Source: Micromonospora sp. C31 (GTDB lineage Bacteria; Actinomycetota; Actinomycetes; Mycobacteriales; Micromonosporaceae). From it: a stretch of 64,000 bases of DNA. Both the position numbers and the translations under genes were made by a program. Of this stretch, positions 1 to 8,757 are shown piece by piece. The DNA lies in NCBI RefSeq assembly GCF_018070575.1, contig NZ_JAGPXN010000012.1:62001-126000 (forward strand). Direction: 5' to 3'. Position 1 is the stretch's first letter. Each line of letters begins with the position of its first letter. Under the pieces are notes generated by a model, which made no database searches, was not told the origin of the DNA, and saw only the letters and a list, made by a program, of their open reading frames with translations.

Positions 1-316
1 ACGCCGGTTCGACGGCCGAGTGGTTGCGATCCTGGCTGATCGCGCTGTCGCCTGCCGTGGTCAGGACGAACTGGTAGTTGTCCGGTTGGGTCGTGCGCAC
101 CAGTTTCGAGGTCCGCCTGGTGTCCAGGGTCGGGTACCGCAACCCGGCCAGCTTCACGCTTCCGAGATCTATGCTCCTGGCCTGAGCGACGAAGTCGTCC
201 AGGTGCGGACTGCTGATGCGCGCAGGAGCCGCCTGCGACTCGATCACCTCGTACCAGCAGGCGAACCGATCGCGTGGTGGAAGCAGCGACGTGTCGAGAA
301 CCTGGCAGGGCAGCAC
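1..316 (-). CDS. AraC-family transcriptional regulator, N-terminal part (cut by window start)
   Basis: Reading the minus strand from a GTG at 314-316 gives about 105 residues with no stop before the window edge. It matches the start of AraC-type regulators carrying an AraC-like ligand-binding domain: after DRFACWYEVIESQ and a spacer come VKLAGLRYPTLDTRRTSKLV and then TTQPDNYQFVLTTAGDSAIS, the usual layout of 'R(Y)P..D.RRT.KLIR.SDPE.YQL.L...G...SQ..R'. The helix-turn-helix half should lie left of the window. An in-frame GTG at 337 is an alternative start; neither has a strong Shine-Dalgarno. The plus-strand frames over this stretch look like shadows of this gene. The target genes are unknown. 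The family assignment is by sequence pattern only. Confidence 0.72.
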   Translation of the reverse strand, partial: MLPCQVLDTSLLPPRDRFACWYEVIESQAAPARISSPHLDDFVAQARSIDLGSVKLAGLRYPTLDTRRTSKLVRTTQPDNYQFVLTTAGDSAISQDRNHSAVEPA

Positions 317-488
317 CTCGTCACCCCACCCCCTCACGTCCGCCGATCTTGGCGATCGTACCCAGCTGCATCAGGTGGGGCTTGTCGGCGAGGTGACCGG
401 CCGCCACCCCGATGCCGTCTGCCTCGCGCCGGTCCGCCCCATCCGGACTGCCCACGCCACCGGGGCCCCCGGTGACGTCCCGGGGTCT

Positions 489-1202
489 TCAGACCAGGAG
501 ACGCTCCCGCATCCTTGCGCCCAGGTTGATCGCGCCCACCGCCCGGGGGCCGTTCGGATCGTGCACGTCGAAGGCGTTGTTGCGGCGCATCAGCTCACGG
601 ACCGGAGGTGGCAGCCGGGGCGGATCGTCCATGGTCGCGAGGATCTGCCCGGCGCTCGTGATCAGACGGTCGGCCAGGACCGCGGCGTCGGTGTCTATCC
701 GTACCCGGCCGTACTCCCAACTGGCGGTGGTGAGGTCGAGCACCTCGAAGACGTGGGTCACCAGCGGGTTCGGGTCGGTCACCCGGTCGAGCCGGGACGC
801 CTGGCTGCCGACCACCGCGACGGCGGCGGCCACCTGCGCGTACGGGTGGAAGCCGCACGGCAGGGTGAACAGCGGCCACCGCAGGGACGCGCCGGCCTCC
901 GCCCACAGCGGCCGGTAGTTCCGGCGGTTCACCAGGAGCCGCCGGCCCGTGCGTCGGTGAACCTCGTGGGCCTGGGTCTGTAGGTCCGCGTGGGCCTCGT
1001 CGGCGACCTGGCTGACGATCCGGGCGGCCACCACCAGGCCGTCGTCGCCGTCCAGCATCTCGGTGACCGCACCGACCTGCTCGGAGAAGCGGAGCTGCGC
1101 GCGGGCGCCGTACCGGTGCTGGACCTCCCGTAGCAGCGCCTCCTGCCGCCCCGCATCGAGCTGGACCCGTCCGTCGCCCAGTAGCCGCTGGAGCCAACGC
1201 AT
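489..1202 (-). CDS. Hypothetical protein, 237 aa
   Basis: I do not recognise this protein. It is predicted soluble, with no signal peptide or membrane segment. It begins MRWLQRLLGDGRVQLDAGRQ and contains a central stretch around NRRNYRPLWAEAGASLRW and a C-terminal VRELMRRNNAFDVHDPNGP segment. I chose the ATG at 1202 because GAGG sits just upstream (GAGGCGAAATG) and the preceding residues of the longer frame are uninformative. It stands alone between the AraC-type regulator and a divergent esterase gene and shares its strand with the regulator. Amino-acid composition and GC3 are normal for the window, so it is probably a real gene of unknown function. Confidence 0.7.
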   Translation of the reverse strand: MRWLQRLLGDGRVQLDAGRQEALLREVQHRYGARAQLRFSEQVGAVTEMLDGDDGLVVAARIVSQVADEAHADLQTQAHEVHRRTGRRLLVNRRNYRPLWAEAGASLRWPLFTLPCGFHPYAQVAAAVAVVGSQASRLDRVTDPNPLVTHVFEVLDLTTASWEYGRVRIDTDAAVLADRLITSAGQILATMDDPPRLPPPVRELMRRNNAFDVHDPNGPRAVGAINLGARMRERLLV

Positions 1203-1378
1203 TTCGCCTCGTTTCAGCAGAGCCGTCCCGGACCGCGGCAATGCTAGTGCGTCAGGCTTCCCTCGTGCCGACGGGGTGGCTGACCGCGTCTACCGCGAAC
1301 AATCGCCATCGATATTGACGTTCGACGACGGCACGGACAGAATCACGGCACCCATCATGATCCCCTCTGGGAGATGCC

Positions 1379-2272
1379 ATGACCCGTCCCCGCCTGCCGT
1401 TGCTCCGGGCGGCCAGCCGGCTCGCCGCGTTCGCCGCGGCCACCGCCGGTGTGCTGCTCGCCTTCGCCGTGCCGGCCAACGCCGCCGCACCCACCGGGCG
1501 CTACGTCGCGCTCGGTGACTCGTACACCTCCGCTCCGCTGGTCCCCACCCAGGTGGACCTGAACTGTCTGCGCTCCAACCGCAACTACCCGTCGCTGGTC
1601 GCCGCCTCCGCCGGCTCTTCGTCGTTCGCCGACGTGAGCTGCTCCGGCGCCACCACCGAGGACATCCTCGTCGGCGGCAGCGGCGCACTGGGCATCTCGC
1701 TGCCGCCGCAGCTCAGCGCCGTCACCTCGAACACGAGCCTGGTCACCGTGCAGATCGGCGGCAACGACATCGGCTTCTCCGGCATCATCAGCGACTGCGC
1801 GGAGGCGAGCCTCAGGAGCCCGCTCGGATCCCCGTGCAAGAACCGGTACACCGCCGGAGGCGTGGACCAGTTGCAGGCCAGGATCGCCGCCACCGCGCCG
1901 AAGGTGACCGCCGTGCTGCAGGCGGTCCGCCGGGCCGCCCCGGACGCGCGGGTCGTGGTGCTCGGGTACCCGGCGATCCTGCCCGACAGCGGCTACGGCT
2001 GCTGGCCGGTGGTGCCGATCGCCTACCAGGACGTGCCGTACCTGCGCAGCGTCCAGAAGTCGCTGAACACGATGCTCGCCGCCACCGCGGCCGCGAACGA
2101 CGCGAGCTATGCCGACGTCTACGCCCCGTCGGTCGGCCACGACACGTGCAAGAGCAGCGGCACCCGGTGGGTCGAGGGGCTGATCCCGCAGAACGCCGCC
2201 GCCCCGTTCCACCCCAACGCCAGGGGCGAGCAGGGCATGGCCAACGCGCTGCTGGCCAGGTTGAACAGCTGA
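1379..2272 (+). CDS. Secreted SGNH/GDSL-family esterase/lipase
   Basis: This is a 297-aa protein with a clear signal peptide: a twin-Arg-poor basic start, a hydrophobic core LAAFAAATAGVLLAFAV, and an ANA-A type cleavage site near residue 36. The mature part carries the four SGNH blocks of the Streptomyces-type extracellular lipases: block I YVALGDSYTS (nucleophile Ser), block II around SCSGATT (Gly), block III VQIGGND (Asn), and block V FHPN (catalytic His, with the Asp equivalent nearby). Six or so cysteines suggest disulfides, as in the secreted Streptomyces enzymes. Start ATG 1379 has GGGAG five bases upstream. It is expected to hydrolyse acyl esters outside the cell. Monocistronic; divergent from the hypothetical gene at 489-1202. 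Confidence 0.9.
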   Translation: MTRPRLPLLRAASRLAAFAAATAGVLLAFAVPANAAAPTGRYVALGDSYTSAPLVPTQVDLNCLRSNRNYPSLVAASAGSSSFADVSCSGATTEDILVGGSGALGISLPPQLSAVTSNTSLVTVQIGGNDIGFSGIISDCAEASLRSPLGSPCKNRYTAGGVDQLQARIAATAPKVTAVLQAVRRAAPDARVVVLGYPAILPDSGYGCWPVVPIAYQDVPYLRSVQKSLNTMLAATAAANDASYADVYAPSVGHDTCKSSGTRWVEGLIPQNAAAPFHPNARGEQGMANALLARLNS

Positions 2273-2493
2273 CCGGCACATCCGCCGGCGGGGGACGGGT
2301 CCGTCCCGTGCCACGTCCGGGCGGGGGGCACGTGGGCCGCGCCCGCCCTCCGCGCCGGACGAGGGTCGTACCGCCGGGGTAGATGTCGTCGGCCCGTCGG
2401 GCGAAGCCGCGCTCTGCCCGGTCTCCGGACCGGCCAGAGCCGGCCGCCGCCTCCCGCGCAGGGTCCGCGGACCCTGCCGATTCCGGGCCGGGG

Positions 2494-3321
2494 TCACGCG
2501 AGGATGTGATGGCCCGCTTTGACGACCTGGTCGTACTCGCTGCGCCGGGCGTCGTAGGCGGCCTGCAGGAAGGTCTCCGAGTCCGGTCCCACCGGCAGCC
2601 GTAGCGGCGGCGACTCCAGCTGACCGAGCCGCCAGACCACGTCCGCGAAGAGCGCGGGGGAGTTCACCTCGACCTTGGTGTTCATGCCGCGCAGCGCGCC
2701 GAGCAGGCCGTCGCTGACGGGCGTGTAGTCCGCGATGCGGTGCTCCGGCATGACCAGGTTGGCGCTGTATCCGGTGGCGAAGCCGCCCGGCTGCAGGATG
2801 GTGACCCTCACCCCGAGGTGCCCGGCCTCGGCGGCCAGCGACTCGGCCGCTCCCTCCAGCGCGAACTTGCTCGCCGTGTAGGCGGCCAGCCCGGGAAAGG
2901 GGACCACACCGGCGACCGAGCTGACGAAGACCGCGTGCCCGCGGCGCTGCTCGCGCCACACCGGCAGTACGGCCCGGGTGAGCCGCCACGGCCCGAAGAC
3001 GTTGGTGTCGAACTGCGCGGCGAGTTCCGCGTCGGAGACCTCCTCGAAGGTGCCGAACTGCCCGTAGGCGGCGTTGTTGACCAGGACGTCGACGCCGCCG
3101 AAGACGTCCACCGCCCGCTCGACCGCCGCCGCGCACTGCGCCGGATCCCGTACGTCCAGGGCGGCGGCCACCACGTTGCCCGGATGCCGGGCCACCAGTT
3201 CGTCGAGGGTTCCCGGTCGCCGGGCCGTCGCCAGCACCTGTTCCCCCTCGGCGGCGAGCCGGGCCGCGAGGGCCCGACCGAGCCCGCTCGAACACCCCGT
3301 GATCAACCATCGCTTCGCCAT
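2494..3321 (-). CDS. Short-chain dehydrogenase/reductase (SDR)
   Basis: This is a 275-aa classical SDR. The N-terminal Rossmann motif is WLITGCSSGLGRALA (TGxxxGxG), followed by VNNAAYG (NNAG-type) and the active-site pair VSSVAG...YTASKFALEG (Ser and YxxxK). I start at ATG 3321 (MAKRWLITG); six further codons upstream are open but add nothing. It reduces or oxidises a carbonyl/alcohol with NAD(P)(H); the substrate cannot be deduced. The C-terminal region (NSPALFADVVWRLGQLESPP) resembles the 'oxidoreductase, SDR family' group often annotated beside AraC or TetR regulators. It lies tail-to-tail with the esterase gene and upstream of nothing obviously functionally linked. Confidence 0.85.
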   Translation of the reverse strand: MAKRWLITGCSSGLGRALAARLAAEGEQVLATARRPGTLDELVARHPGNVVAAALDVRDPAQCAAAVERAVDVFGGVDVLVNNAAYGQFGTFEEVSDAELAAQFDTNVFGPWRLTRAVLPVWREQRRGHAVFVSSVAGVVPFPGLAAYTASKFALEGAAESLAAEAGHLGVRVTILQPGGFATGYSANLVMPEHRIADYTPVSDGLLGALRGMNTKVEVNSPALFADVVWRLGQLESPPLRLPVGPDSETFLQAAYDARRSEYDQVVKAGHHILA

Positions 3322-3508
3322 CGCCCTCGACCTACCCAATCCGACGGGTCACCTGTCGAGTGCAGAATGTCAGGGTCGTTGGCGCGGGTGAAGGGACAGC
3401 GACTGTCGCCAACCGGTTCGTCGGGTATCCGGCGCACCCGCCCTCCGCCACCACCAGGTCCGGGAAGTGCCGGTCGTCGACAGCCCGATCGTGCCCGAAG
3501 CCTCCCGC

Positions 3509-5500
3509 CTACGCAGGGACCGTCTGCGGATCACCGGCGGCGTCCTGGGCGGCCATGGTCTCCTGCCGGCGGGGTTCCTCGCGCAGGACGGCGCAGTGCA
3601 GCCACGTGTCGGGGATGCCGAAACCGTCCACGAGCGTCCGCATGTGCGGGCGCAGCTCTTTGAGCAGACCGTTGACCACGCCGGTGATCGCCTTGGCGCG
3701 GGCCGGCGTGAGACGGCCGTGCTCCAGCAGCCACCCCTTGTTGGCCTCGATGACGCTGAGCGCGTACAGGTCACAGACCCGGGCGAGCAGCGCCTGCACC
3801 GCCGGGTCGGCGGTGTCCTCGATGCCCGCGACGAACGCCTCGAGGGTGACCCGGTCGATGTGCGCGGCGGCGACGGCGAGGACATGGTCCTGAACGTCGT
3901 TGAAGATGTCGAAGGGACGGTCCTTCTTCGTGGCCGCGCCGTTGCGCAGGCGGCGGACCGCGCCGTCGAGGAGGTGGCTCTCGCGGTCCTCGAAGACCTT
4001 GAGCTGCCAGCCGCGGTCGGTGACGGCGACCTCGTCGTCGCGGCCGGGCACGGCACTGATCAGCCGTTCGATGAGCGACCGTGCGGCGGTGCGCTCGAGC
4101 ACCATCTCGCGGACCTGTTCGGCGACGAAGGAGGCGCGCCCCCAGCCGTCCAACGAGCCGAACTCGTCCCGGTAGCCGGTGAGCAGTCCCTTGGCCACGA
4201 GTTGCAGCAGCACCGTGTTGTCGCCTTCGAACGTGGTGAAGACGTCGGTGTCGGCCTTGAGGCTGGGCAGCCGGTTCTCGGACAGGTAGCCGGCGCCGCC
4301 GCACGCCTCGCGGCACATCTGGATGGTGCGGGTCGCGTGCCAGGTCTGCGCGGCCTTGAGACCGGCGGCCCGGGACTCCAGTTCCCGTTGCCGGTGCTCG
4401 TCGACCGGCCCGTCGCCGCCCTGCACCTCGCTGACCGCGGCGACCAGTTCGGCCTGGGCGAAGTGCAGCGCGTACGTGGTGGCCAGGGCTGGCAGCAGCT
4501 TGCGCTGGTGGGCCAGGTAGTCGTTGAGCAGCACCTCCCGGTCGGCGTCGGGCGTGCCGAACTGGCGGCGGATGTCGCCGTAGCGCACCGCGATGGTCAG
4601 CGCCGACTTGGTGGCCGCCGACGCGGCGCCGCCCACGCTGACCCGGCCGCGGACCAGGGTGCCGAGCATGGTGAAGAAGCGCCGGGAGTCGTTCTCGATC
4701 GGGCTGGAGTACGTCCCGTCCTCCGCGACCTGACCGTAGCGGTCCAGCAGCATGTCCCGGGGCACCCGGACGTGGTCGAAGCTGAGCCGTCCGTTGTCGA
4801 CGCCGAGCAGGCCGGCCTTGGGTCCGGCGTCGCCGATGCTCACGCCGGGCATCGGGTTGCCCTGCGGGTCGCGGATCGGGACCAGCCACGCGTGTACGCC
4901 GTGCCGCCGCCCGTCGGTGATCAGCTGCGCGAAGACCACCGCCATCCGCCCGTCCCGGGCCGCGTTGCCGATGTAGTCCTTGCGGGCCGCCTCGTGCGGA
5001 GTGTGCAGGTCGAACGTCTGCGTCCGCGGATCGTACGTGCAGGTGGTGCGTAGCTGCTGGACGTCGGAGCCGTGGCCGGTCTCGGTCATGGCGAAGCAGC
5101 CGAAGATCTCGCCCGAGACGATGTCCCGCAGGTAGGCGTCGTGGTGCCGCCGGGTGCCGAGGGCCGCGACCGCGCCGCCGAACAGGCCCCACTGCACGCC
5201 CGCCTTGACCATGAGCGACAGGTCGACCTGCGCCAGCATCTCGCTGGCGACGATCGAGGCGCCGACGTCGGATCTGCCGCCGTACTCGGTGGGGAAGGCC
5301 GACGCGATACCCAACCCGACGGGGAGCCGGGTGAGCAGCCGGCTGATCCGCTCGCGTGCCTGGTCACCGGTCTCGCCGTAGACGGGGAGGAAGCGCGCGT
5401 CGAGGTCGTCCCGGTGCGCGTTGCGGACCTCGGCCCACGGTCCGTCGAGCACTTCCTGCAGGCGGGCGAGGTCGATGCGGCCGGACGCGTGATCGGGCAT
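3509..5500 (-). CDS. Acyl-CoA dehydrogenase/acyl-CoA oxidase-like flavoprotein
   Basis: This is a 663-aa protein of the long acyl-CoA dehydrogenase/oxidase type, considerably longer than the ~380-aa short forms. FAD/substrate motifs visible are CFAMTETGHGSDVQQLRTT in the middle domain, the C-terminal helical-domain motif EACGGAGYLSENRLPSLKAD, and TTFEGDNTVLLQL, which carries the candidate catalytic Glu and the 'EGDN' signature of acyl-CoA oxidases. A ~200-residue C-terminal extension ends near VLREEPRRQE. It should oxidise acyl-CoA to enoyl-CoA in fatty-acid breakdown. I chose ATG 5500 because GAGAGG sits five to six bases upstream. A palindrome about 30-55 bp upstream suggests control by a TetR- or GntR-type repressor. 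Confidence 0.87.
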   Translation of the reverse strand: MPDHASGRIDLARLQEVLDGPWAEVRNAHRDDLDARFLPVYGETGDQARERISRLLTRLPVGLGIASAFPTEYGGRSDVGASIVASEMLAQVDLSLMVKAGVQWGLFGGAVAALGTRRHHDAYLRDIVSGEIFGCFAMTETGHGSDVQQLRTTCTYDPRTQTFDLHTPHEAARKDYIGNAARDGRMAVVFAQLITDGRRHGVHAWLVPIRDPQGNPMPGVSIGDAGPKAGLLGVDNGRLSFDHVRVPRDMLLDRYGQVAEDGTYSSPIENDSRRFFTMLGTLVRGRVSVGGAASAATKSALTIAVRYGDIRRQFGTPDADREVLLNDYLAHQRKLLPALATTYALHFAQAELVAAVSEVQGGDGPVDEHRQRELESRAAGLKAAQTWHATRTIQMCREACGGAGYLSENRLPSLKADTDVFTTFEGDNTVLLQLVAKGLLTGYRDEFGSLDGWGRASFVAEQVREMVLERTAARSLIERLISAVPGRDDEVAVTDRGWQLKVFEDRESHLLDGAVRRLRNGAATKKDRPFDIFNDVQDHVLAVAAAHIDRVTLEAFVAGIEDTADPAVQALLARVCDLYALSVIEANKGWLLEHGRLTPARAKAITGVVNGLLKELRPHMRTLVDGFGIPDTWLHCAVLREEPRRQETMAAQDAAGDPQTVPA

Positions 5501-5806
5501 GGTCACCTCTCGGGACGGCGGACAAATGGGTACTTCTTTACCAAATCAAGAGTACCGGCTGGCTACGGTGACCCGGCGAGCGAGACCGCGGTGAGACGGG
5601 ACACCATCGCCGCGCGCCCACTGAGCGCGACCGCCCCCGTCGTGGTGAGGCACCTACCCGTACGCGGTGGAGGCGCAAACGCCCGGCACGTCCGCCGCCG
5701 GGGCCCGTCACCTTCCCCGACGCGAATCGTCACGAGGCTGTCGTATTGCCGGCGAAGCGTCGGGGGTAGGGCTTTGCGAGAGGCGCCGAGACGTGAGGAG
5801 CGAGTC
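5501..5806. promoter_or_regulatory. Divergent intergenic region with candidate operator
   Basis: A 306-bp gap separates the divergent acyl-CoA dehydrogenase (minus) and BON-like (plus) genes. A locally AT-rich island at 5520-5556 carries an inverted repeat, GGTACT at 5529-5534 and AGTACC at 5551-5556, with a 16-nt spacer. Its distance from the dehydrogenase start (about 30-55 bp) suits an operator overlapping that promoter. No coding frame is convincing here. The operator assignment is inference from position and symmetry. Confidence 0.4.
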
Positions 5807-6082
5807 GTGACGTACCCCTGGTTGTTCCCTGGCGGCCTGCCGTCGCTGTTCCATGCCGTGCCCACCTCACCGGATGCTCGGTTGGCCTGCCACCTGTTCG
5901 AGCGGATGCAGCGGGATCCGCTGCTGCGTGCCGAGCGCATCTGCATCGAGGTGCAGAACCGCGTGGTGATCCTGGAAGGAGCGGTCAGCGAGCCCGCCCT
6001 GAAGGTTCGTGCCCACACCCTCGCGTGGGCCACCCCCGAGGTGCACGACGTCAACAACCGGCTGTGCCCACCCGACGCGTGA
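5807..6082 (+). CDS. Small BON-like domain protein
   Basis: This is a 91-aa protein starting at GTG 5807, chosen because the near-perfect Shine-Dalgarno GTGAGGAG ends six bases upstream. After a short N-terminal segment (LFHAVPTSPDARLACHLFER) comes a BON-type alpha/beta core: VQNRVVILEGAVSEPALKVRA...VHDVNNRL, i.e. the 'V..g.V.L.G.V.....k..a...a..v.GV..V.n.L' pattern. BON domains are found in envelope-stress and potassium-binding proteins, but there is no signal peptide here, so it is likely cytoplasmic. Function unknown. The longer frame upstream is antisense to the dehydrogenase and is not coding. Confidence 0.72.
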   Translation: MTYPWLFPGGLPSLFHAVPTSPDARLACHLFERMQRDPLLRAERICIEVQNRVVILEGAVSEPALKVRAHTLAWATPEVHDVNNRLCPPDA

Positions 6083-6276
6083 GCGCCGCCGTGGCACCGC
6101 CGACCGGTCCTGGCCGGGAACAACCGCCAGGCAGGTGCCCCGAGATCCGGGCCGACCGGTCCGGAAGGCCGACTCCCGCGACGAGGAACTCCCGCCATGT
6201 CGAGAACCCGGGACCGGCTCCGTCCCCGCGGTGAACGCGATCAGAATGGGTCGCACCAGCACCGAGGAGAGACACC

Positions 6277-6684
6277 ATGGCCAAGTACCTGCTACTGAAG
6301 CACTACCGCGGCGCCCCGGCTGCGGTCAACGACGTGCCCATGGACCAGTGGACGCCGGAGGAGATCTCGGCGCACATGCAGTACATGCAGGACTTCGCGA
6401 CCCGGCTCGAGGGGACCGGCGAGTTCGTCGACGGCCAGGCGCTCGCCCCCGAGGGGACGTTCGTCCGGTACGACGGTGCGGGGCGCCCGCCGGTCACCGA
6501 CGGCCCGTTCGCCGAGACCAAGGACCTCATCGCCGGCTGGATGGTGATCGACGTCGACGGCTACGAGCGGGCCGTCGAGTTGGCCGGGGAGCTGTCGGCC
6601 GCCCCCGGGGCGGGCGGGAGGCCGATCCACGAGTGGCTGGAGCTGCGCCCGTTCCTGACCGCGCCGCCCACCATCACGGAGTGA
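6277..6684 (+). CDS. DGPF/YCII-domain protein, partner of ECF42 sigma factor
   Basis: This is a 135-aa YCII-related protein. The hallmark motif appears as VTDGPFAETKDLIAGWMVID near the middle, flanked by VRYDGAGRPP upstream and HEWLELRPF at the C terminus. GAGGAG lies 9 bases before ATG 6277. Only 4 bp separate its stop from the sigma-factor gene, so the two are cotranscribed. DGPF proteins are the standard genomic partners of ECF42 sigma factors. Whether they are regulators or targets of the sigma factor in this strain is not visible from sequence. Confidence 0.9.
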   Translation: MAKYLLLKHYRGAPAAVNDVPMDQWTPEEISAHMQYMQDFATRLEGTGEFVDGQALAPEGTFVRYDGAGRPPVTDGPFAETKDLIAGWMVIDVDGYERAVELAGELSAAPGAGGRPIHEWLELRPFLTAPPTITE

Positions 6685-6688
6685 CCTG

Positions 6689-7834
6689 ATGGACGAGGCC
6701 CTGCTCCGGAGCCTCACACCCGGCGTGCTCGGGGTCCTCGTCCGCTGCGGAGCCGACTTCGCGGCGGCCGAGGACGCCGTGCAGGATGCGCTGGTCGAGG
6801 CGGTCCGCGCCTGGCCGGCCGACCCGCCACGGGACCCGAAGGGCTGGCTGGTGACCGTGGCCTGGCGCCGGTTCCTCGACGCGACGCGGGCCGACGCCGC
6901 CCGGCGCCGGCGTGAGGACCGCGTCGACGAGGAGCCGGTGCCCGGACCCGTGCCCGCGGTCGACGACACGCTCCAGCTCTACTTCCTGTGCGCCCACCCG
7001 TCGCTGACGCCGTCGTCCGCGGTCGCGCTGACGCTGCGCGCCGTCGGCGGGCTGACCACCCGCCAGATCGCGCAGGCATACCTGGTGCCCGAGGCAACCA
7101 TGGCGCAACGCATCAGCCGGGCCAAGCGCACCGTCTCCGGCGTGCGGTTCGACCAGCCGGGCGACGCCGCCACCGTGCTGCGCGTCCTCTACCTGGTCTT
7201 CAACGAGGGCTACTCCGGCGACGTCGACCTCGCCGCCGAGGCCATCCGGCTCACCCGGCAGCTCGCGGCCGCGATCGACCACCCCGAGGTGGCGGGGCTG
7301 CTCGCCCTCATGCTGCTCCACCACGCCCGGTGCTCGGCCCGGACGGCGCCCGACGGCAGTCTGGTGCCGCTCGCCGAGCAGGACCGCGGCCGGTGGGACA
7401 CCGCGGCGATCGCCGAGGGCGTCGAGATCCTCCAGGCGGCCCTCGCCCGCGACCGGCTGGGCGAGTTCCAGGCCCAGGCCGCCATAGCGGCACTCCACGC
7501 CGACGCGCCCGCCGCCGAGGAGACCGACTGGGTGCAGATCGTCGAGTGGTACGACGAGCTCGCGCGGCTGACCGACAGTCCGGTCGTCCGACTCAACCGT
7601 GCGGTGGCCGTCTGTGAGGCCGACGGACCGCGCGCCGGACTGGCGGCGCTCGTGGCGCTGGACGACTCACTGCCCCGCCACGCGGCGGTGGCGGCGTACC
7701 TCCATGAGCGCGACGGCGACCTGGCGACGGCGGCCCGGTTGTACGCCGAGGCGGCCCACAAGGCTCCCAACCTCGCCGAACGCGACCACCTCACGCGCCA
7801 GGCCGCCCGGCTCAACGCCCGCCGCTGTCCCTGA
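6689..7834 (+). CDS. ECF42-type RNA polymerase sigma factor
   Basis: This is a 381-aa protein, much longer than a typical ECF sigma factor (~190 aa). The N-terminal ~160 residues hold regions 2 and 4: AAAEDAVQDALVEAVRAWP and PKGWLVTVAWRRFLD (region 2), then GGLTTRQIAQAYLVPEATMA with RISRAKRT (region 4 HTH). The remaining ~200 residues form the helical, TPR-like C-terminal extension characteristic of ECF42, including VLYLVFNEGYSG and LARLTDSPVVRLNRAVAV. No anti-sigma gene is adjacent, as expected for this group, where the C-terminal extension is thought to regulate activity. The start ATG follows four bases after the DGPF gene stop. Confidence 0.92.
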   Translation: MDEALLRSLTPGVLGVLVRCGADFAAAEDAVQDALVEAVRAWPADPPRDPKGWLVTVAWRRFLDATRADAARRRREDRVDEEPVPGPVPAVDDTLQLYFLCAHPSLTPSSAVALTLRAVGGLTTRQIAQAYLVPEATMAQRISRAKRTVSGVRFDQPGDAATVLRVLYLVFNEGYSGDVDLAAEAIRLTRQLAAAIDHPEVAGLLALMLLHHARCSARTAPDGSLVPLAEQDRGRWDTAAIAEGVEILQAALARDRLGEFQAQAAIAALHADAPAAEETDWVQIVEWYDELARLTDSPVVRLNRAVAVCEADGPRAGLAALVALDDSLPRHAAVAAYLHERDGDLATAARLYAEAAHKAPNLAERDHLTRQAARLNARRCP

Positions 7835-7860
7835 TGGACACCCGTGTCGCGCCGACAGCG

Positions 7861-7894
7861 ACGCCGGCCCGTCCCCTGGGGAACGGGCCGGCGT
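7861..7894. terminator. Bidirectional hairpin terminator between convergent genes
   Basis: A perfect 12-bp inverted repeat (ACGCCGGCCCGT at 7861-7872 with its complement at 7883-7894) has a 10-nt loop. It lies between the stop of the ECF42 gene (7834) and the stop of the convergent small membrane protein (7910). There is no U-tract, as is usual in actinomycetes. Confidence 0.75.
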
Positions 7895-7909
7895 ACGCGT
7901 CTGTCCAGG

Positions 7910-8182
7910 TCAGCGGATCCGGCGGCGACCGTAGGTGCCGGCGACGGCGGCCACACCGATCGCGGCGAAGACGATCTGGAGGGCCAGTTCGATCCAGTCG
8001 ATGCCCCTGGTGTCGTCGACGCCGAGGGCGCCGGCGACGAGGGTGCCGAGGATCGCGGCGACCACGCCGATGAGCAGGGTCAGCCAGATCGGGATGTTCT
8101 GCTTGCCCGGTACGACCAGCCGACCCAGCGCGCCGATGATCAGGCCGATGATGATCGCGGTGAAGAAGCCGGTAACTTCCAC
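7910..8182 (-). CDS. GlsB/YeaQ/YmgE-type small membrane protein
   Basis: This is a 90-aa protein with three predicted membrane segments: FFTAIIIGLIIGALGRLVVP, WLTLLIGVVAAILGTLVAG, and LALQIVFAAIGVAAVAG. It ends GTYGRRRIR. The glycine-patterned helices and GALGRL(V/L)VPG motif are those of the transglycosylase-associated/GlsB stress-response family. I use GTG 8182, which has GGAGGG about nine bases upstream; the longer open frame is low-complexity and unlikely. It is probably induced by envelope or general stress in the family at large; no regulatory site was recognised here. Confidence 0.85.
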   Translation of the reverse strand: MEVTGFFTAIIIGLIIGALGRLVVPGKQNIPIWLTLLIGVVAAILGTLVAGALGVDDTRGIDWIELALQIVFAAIGVAAVAGTYGRRRIR

Positions 8183-8757
8183 GAGAGCCGTCCCTCCAGA
8201 GGGTTTGTCGTCGGTTTCGATCTTGCCTAGCGCCGCCGGCGTCGAAACCCTCGCTGTGCCGTCCGTCCGGCCCCTCAGCAGGGACGGAGTGACCGAGCGG
8301 GTGCCCGGGGGACCTGGGGTTCCCCGGGTGCCGGCATTCGCTGCGGTGCTACCTCGCGCCGGCCCACCGACCATCGGTCGGGCGCAGGATCGACGATCGG
8401 CAGGCGCGGCCCTCTGGTGTGGAGGATGCCCGGACCGGCGGCCGGTCAGGGCATGATCGCGGAGCGTCGGTCGGTGCTGTCCCACCGTAACCCGGCCCGG
8501 GGCCGGCGGGTCGGGTTACGCCGAACATGGCCACTGATGTCGGTGTCCCTCGGGGTTGCGGGCGCTCCCCGCGCGGGCACGCCTCATCGATCGGATCCGC
8601 CGCGTCGCCACGTCACGCCGTGGTCGTCGCTGTAGGTCTCCGGCCGGGAGTGGCGTGAGCGCCCGGCCCCGGCCCGCTCCCGCCGGTCCGGTCGACCCCG
8701 CGACCCGAGGGCGGCTCGCGCGGCGACTTCCCGCCCCCCGGCCGGTCGTCGCGGCGG
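8183..8757. other. 575-bp stretch without a recognised gene
   Basis: This is the upstream region of the GlsB-like gene and the downstream region of the DUF6223-type gene, both on the minus strand. Open frames here are short, lack Shine-Dalgarno sequences and read like arginine/proline-rich shadows. No tRNA, repeat or convincing terminator was seen. Confidence 0.5.

Noticed and set aside
216..983. Plus-strand open frame at the left edge
   Set aside because: It runs across two minus-strand genes (AraC-type and hypothetical) and has no ribosome site or recognisable motif.
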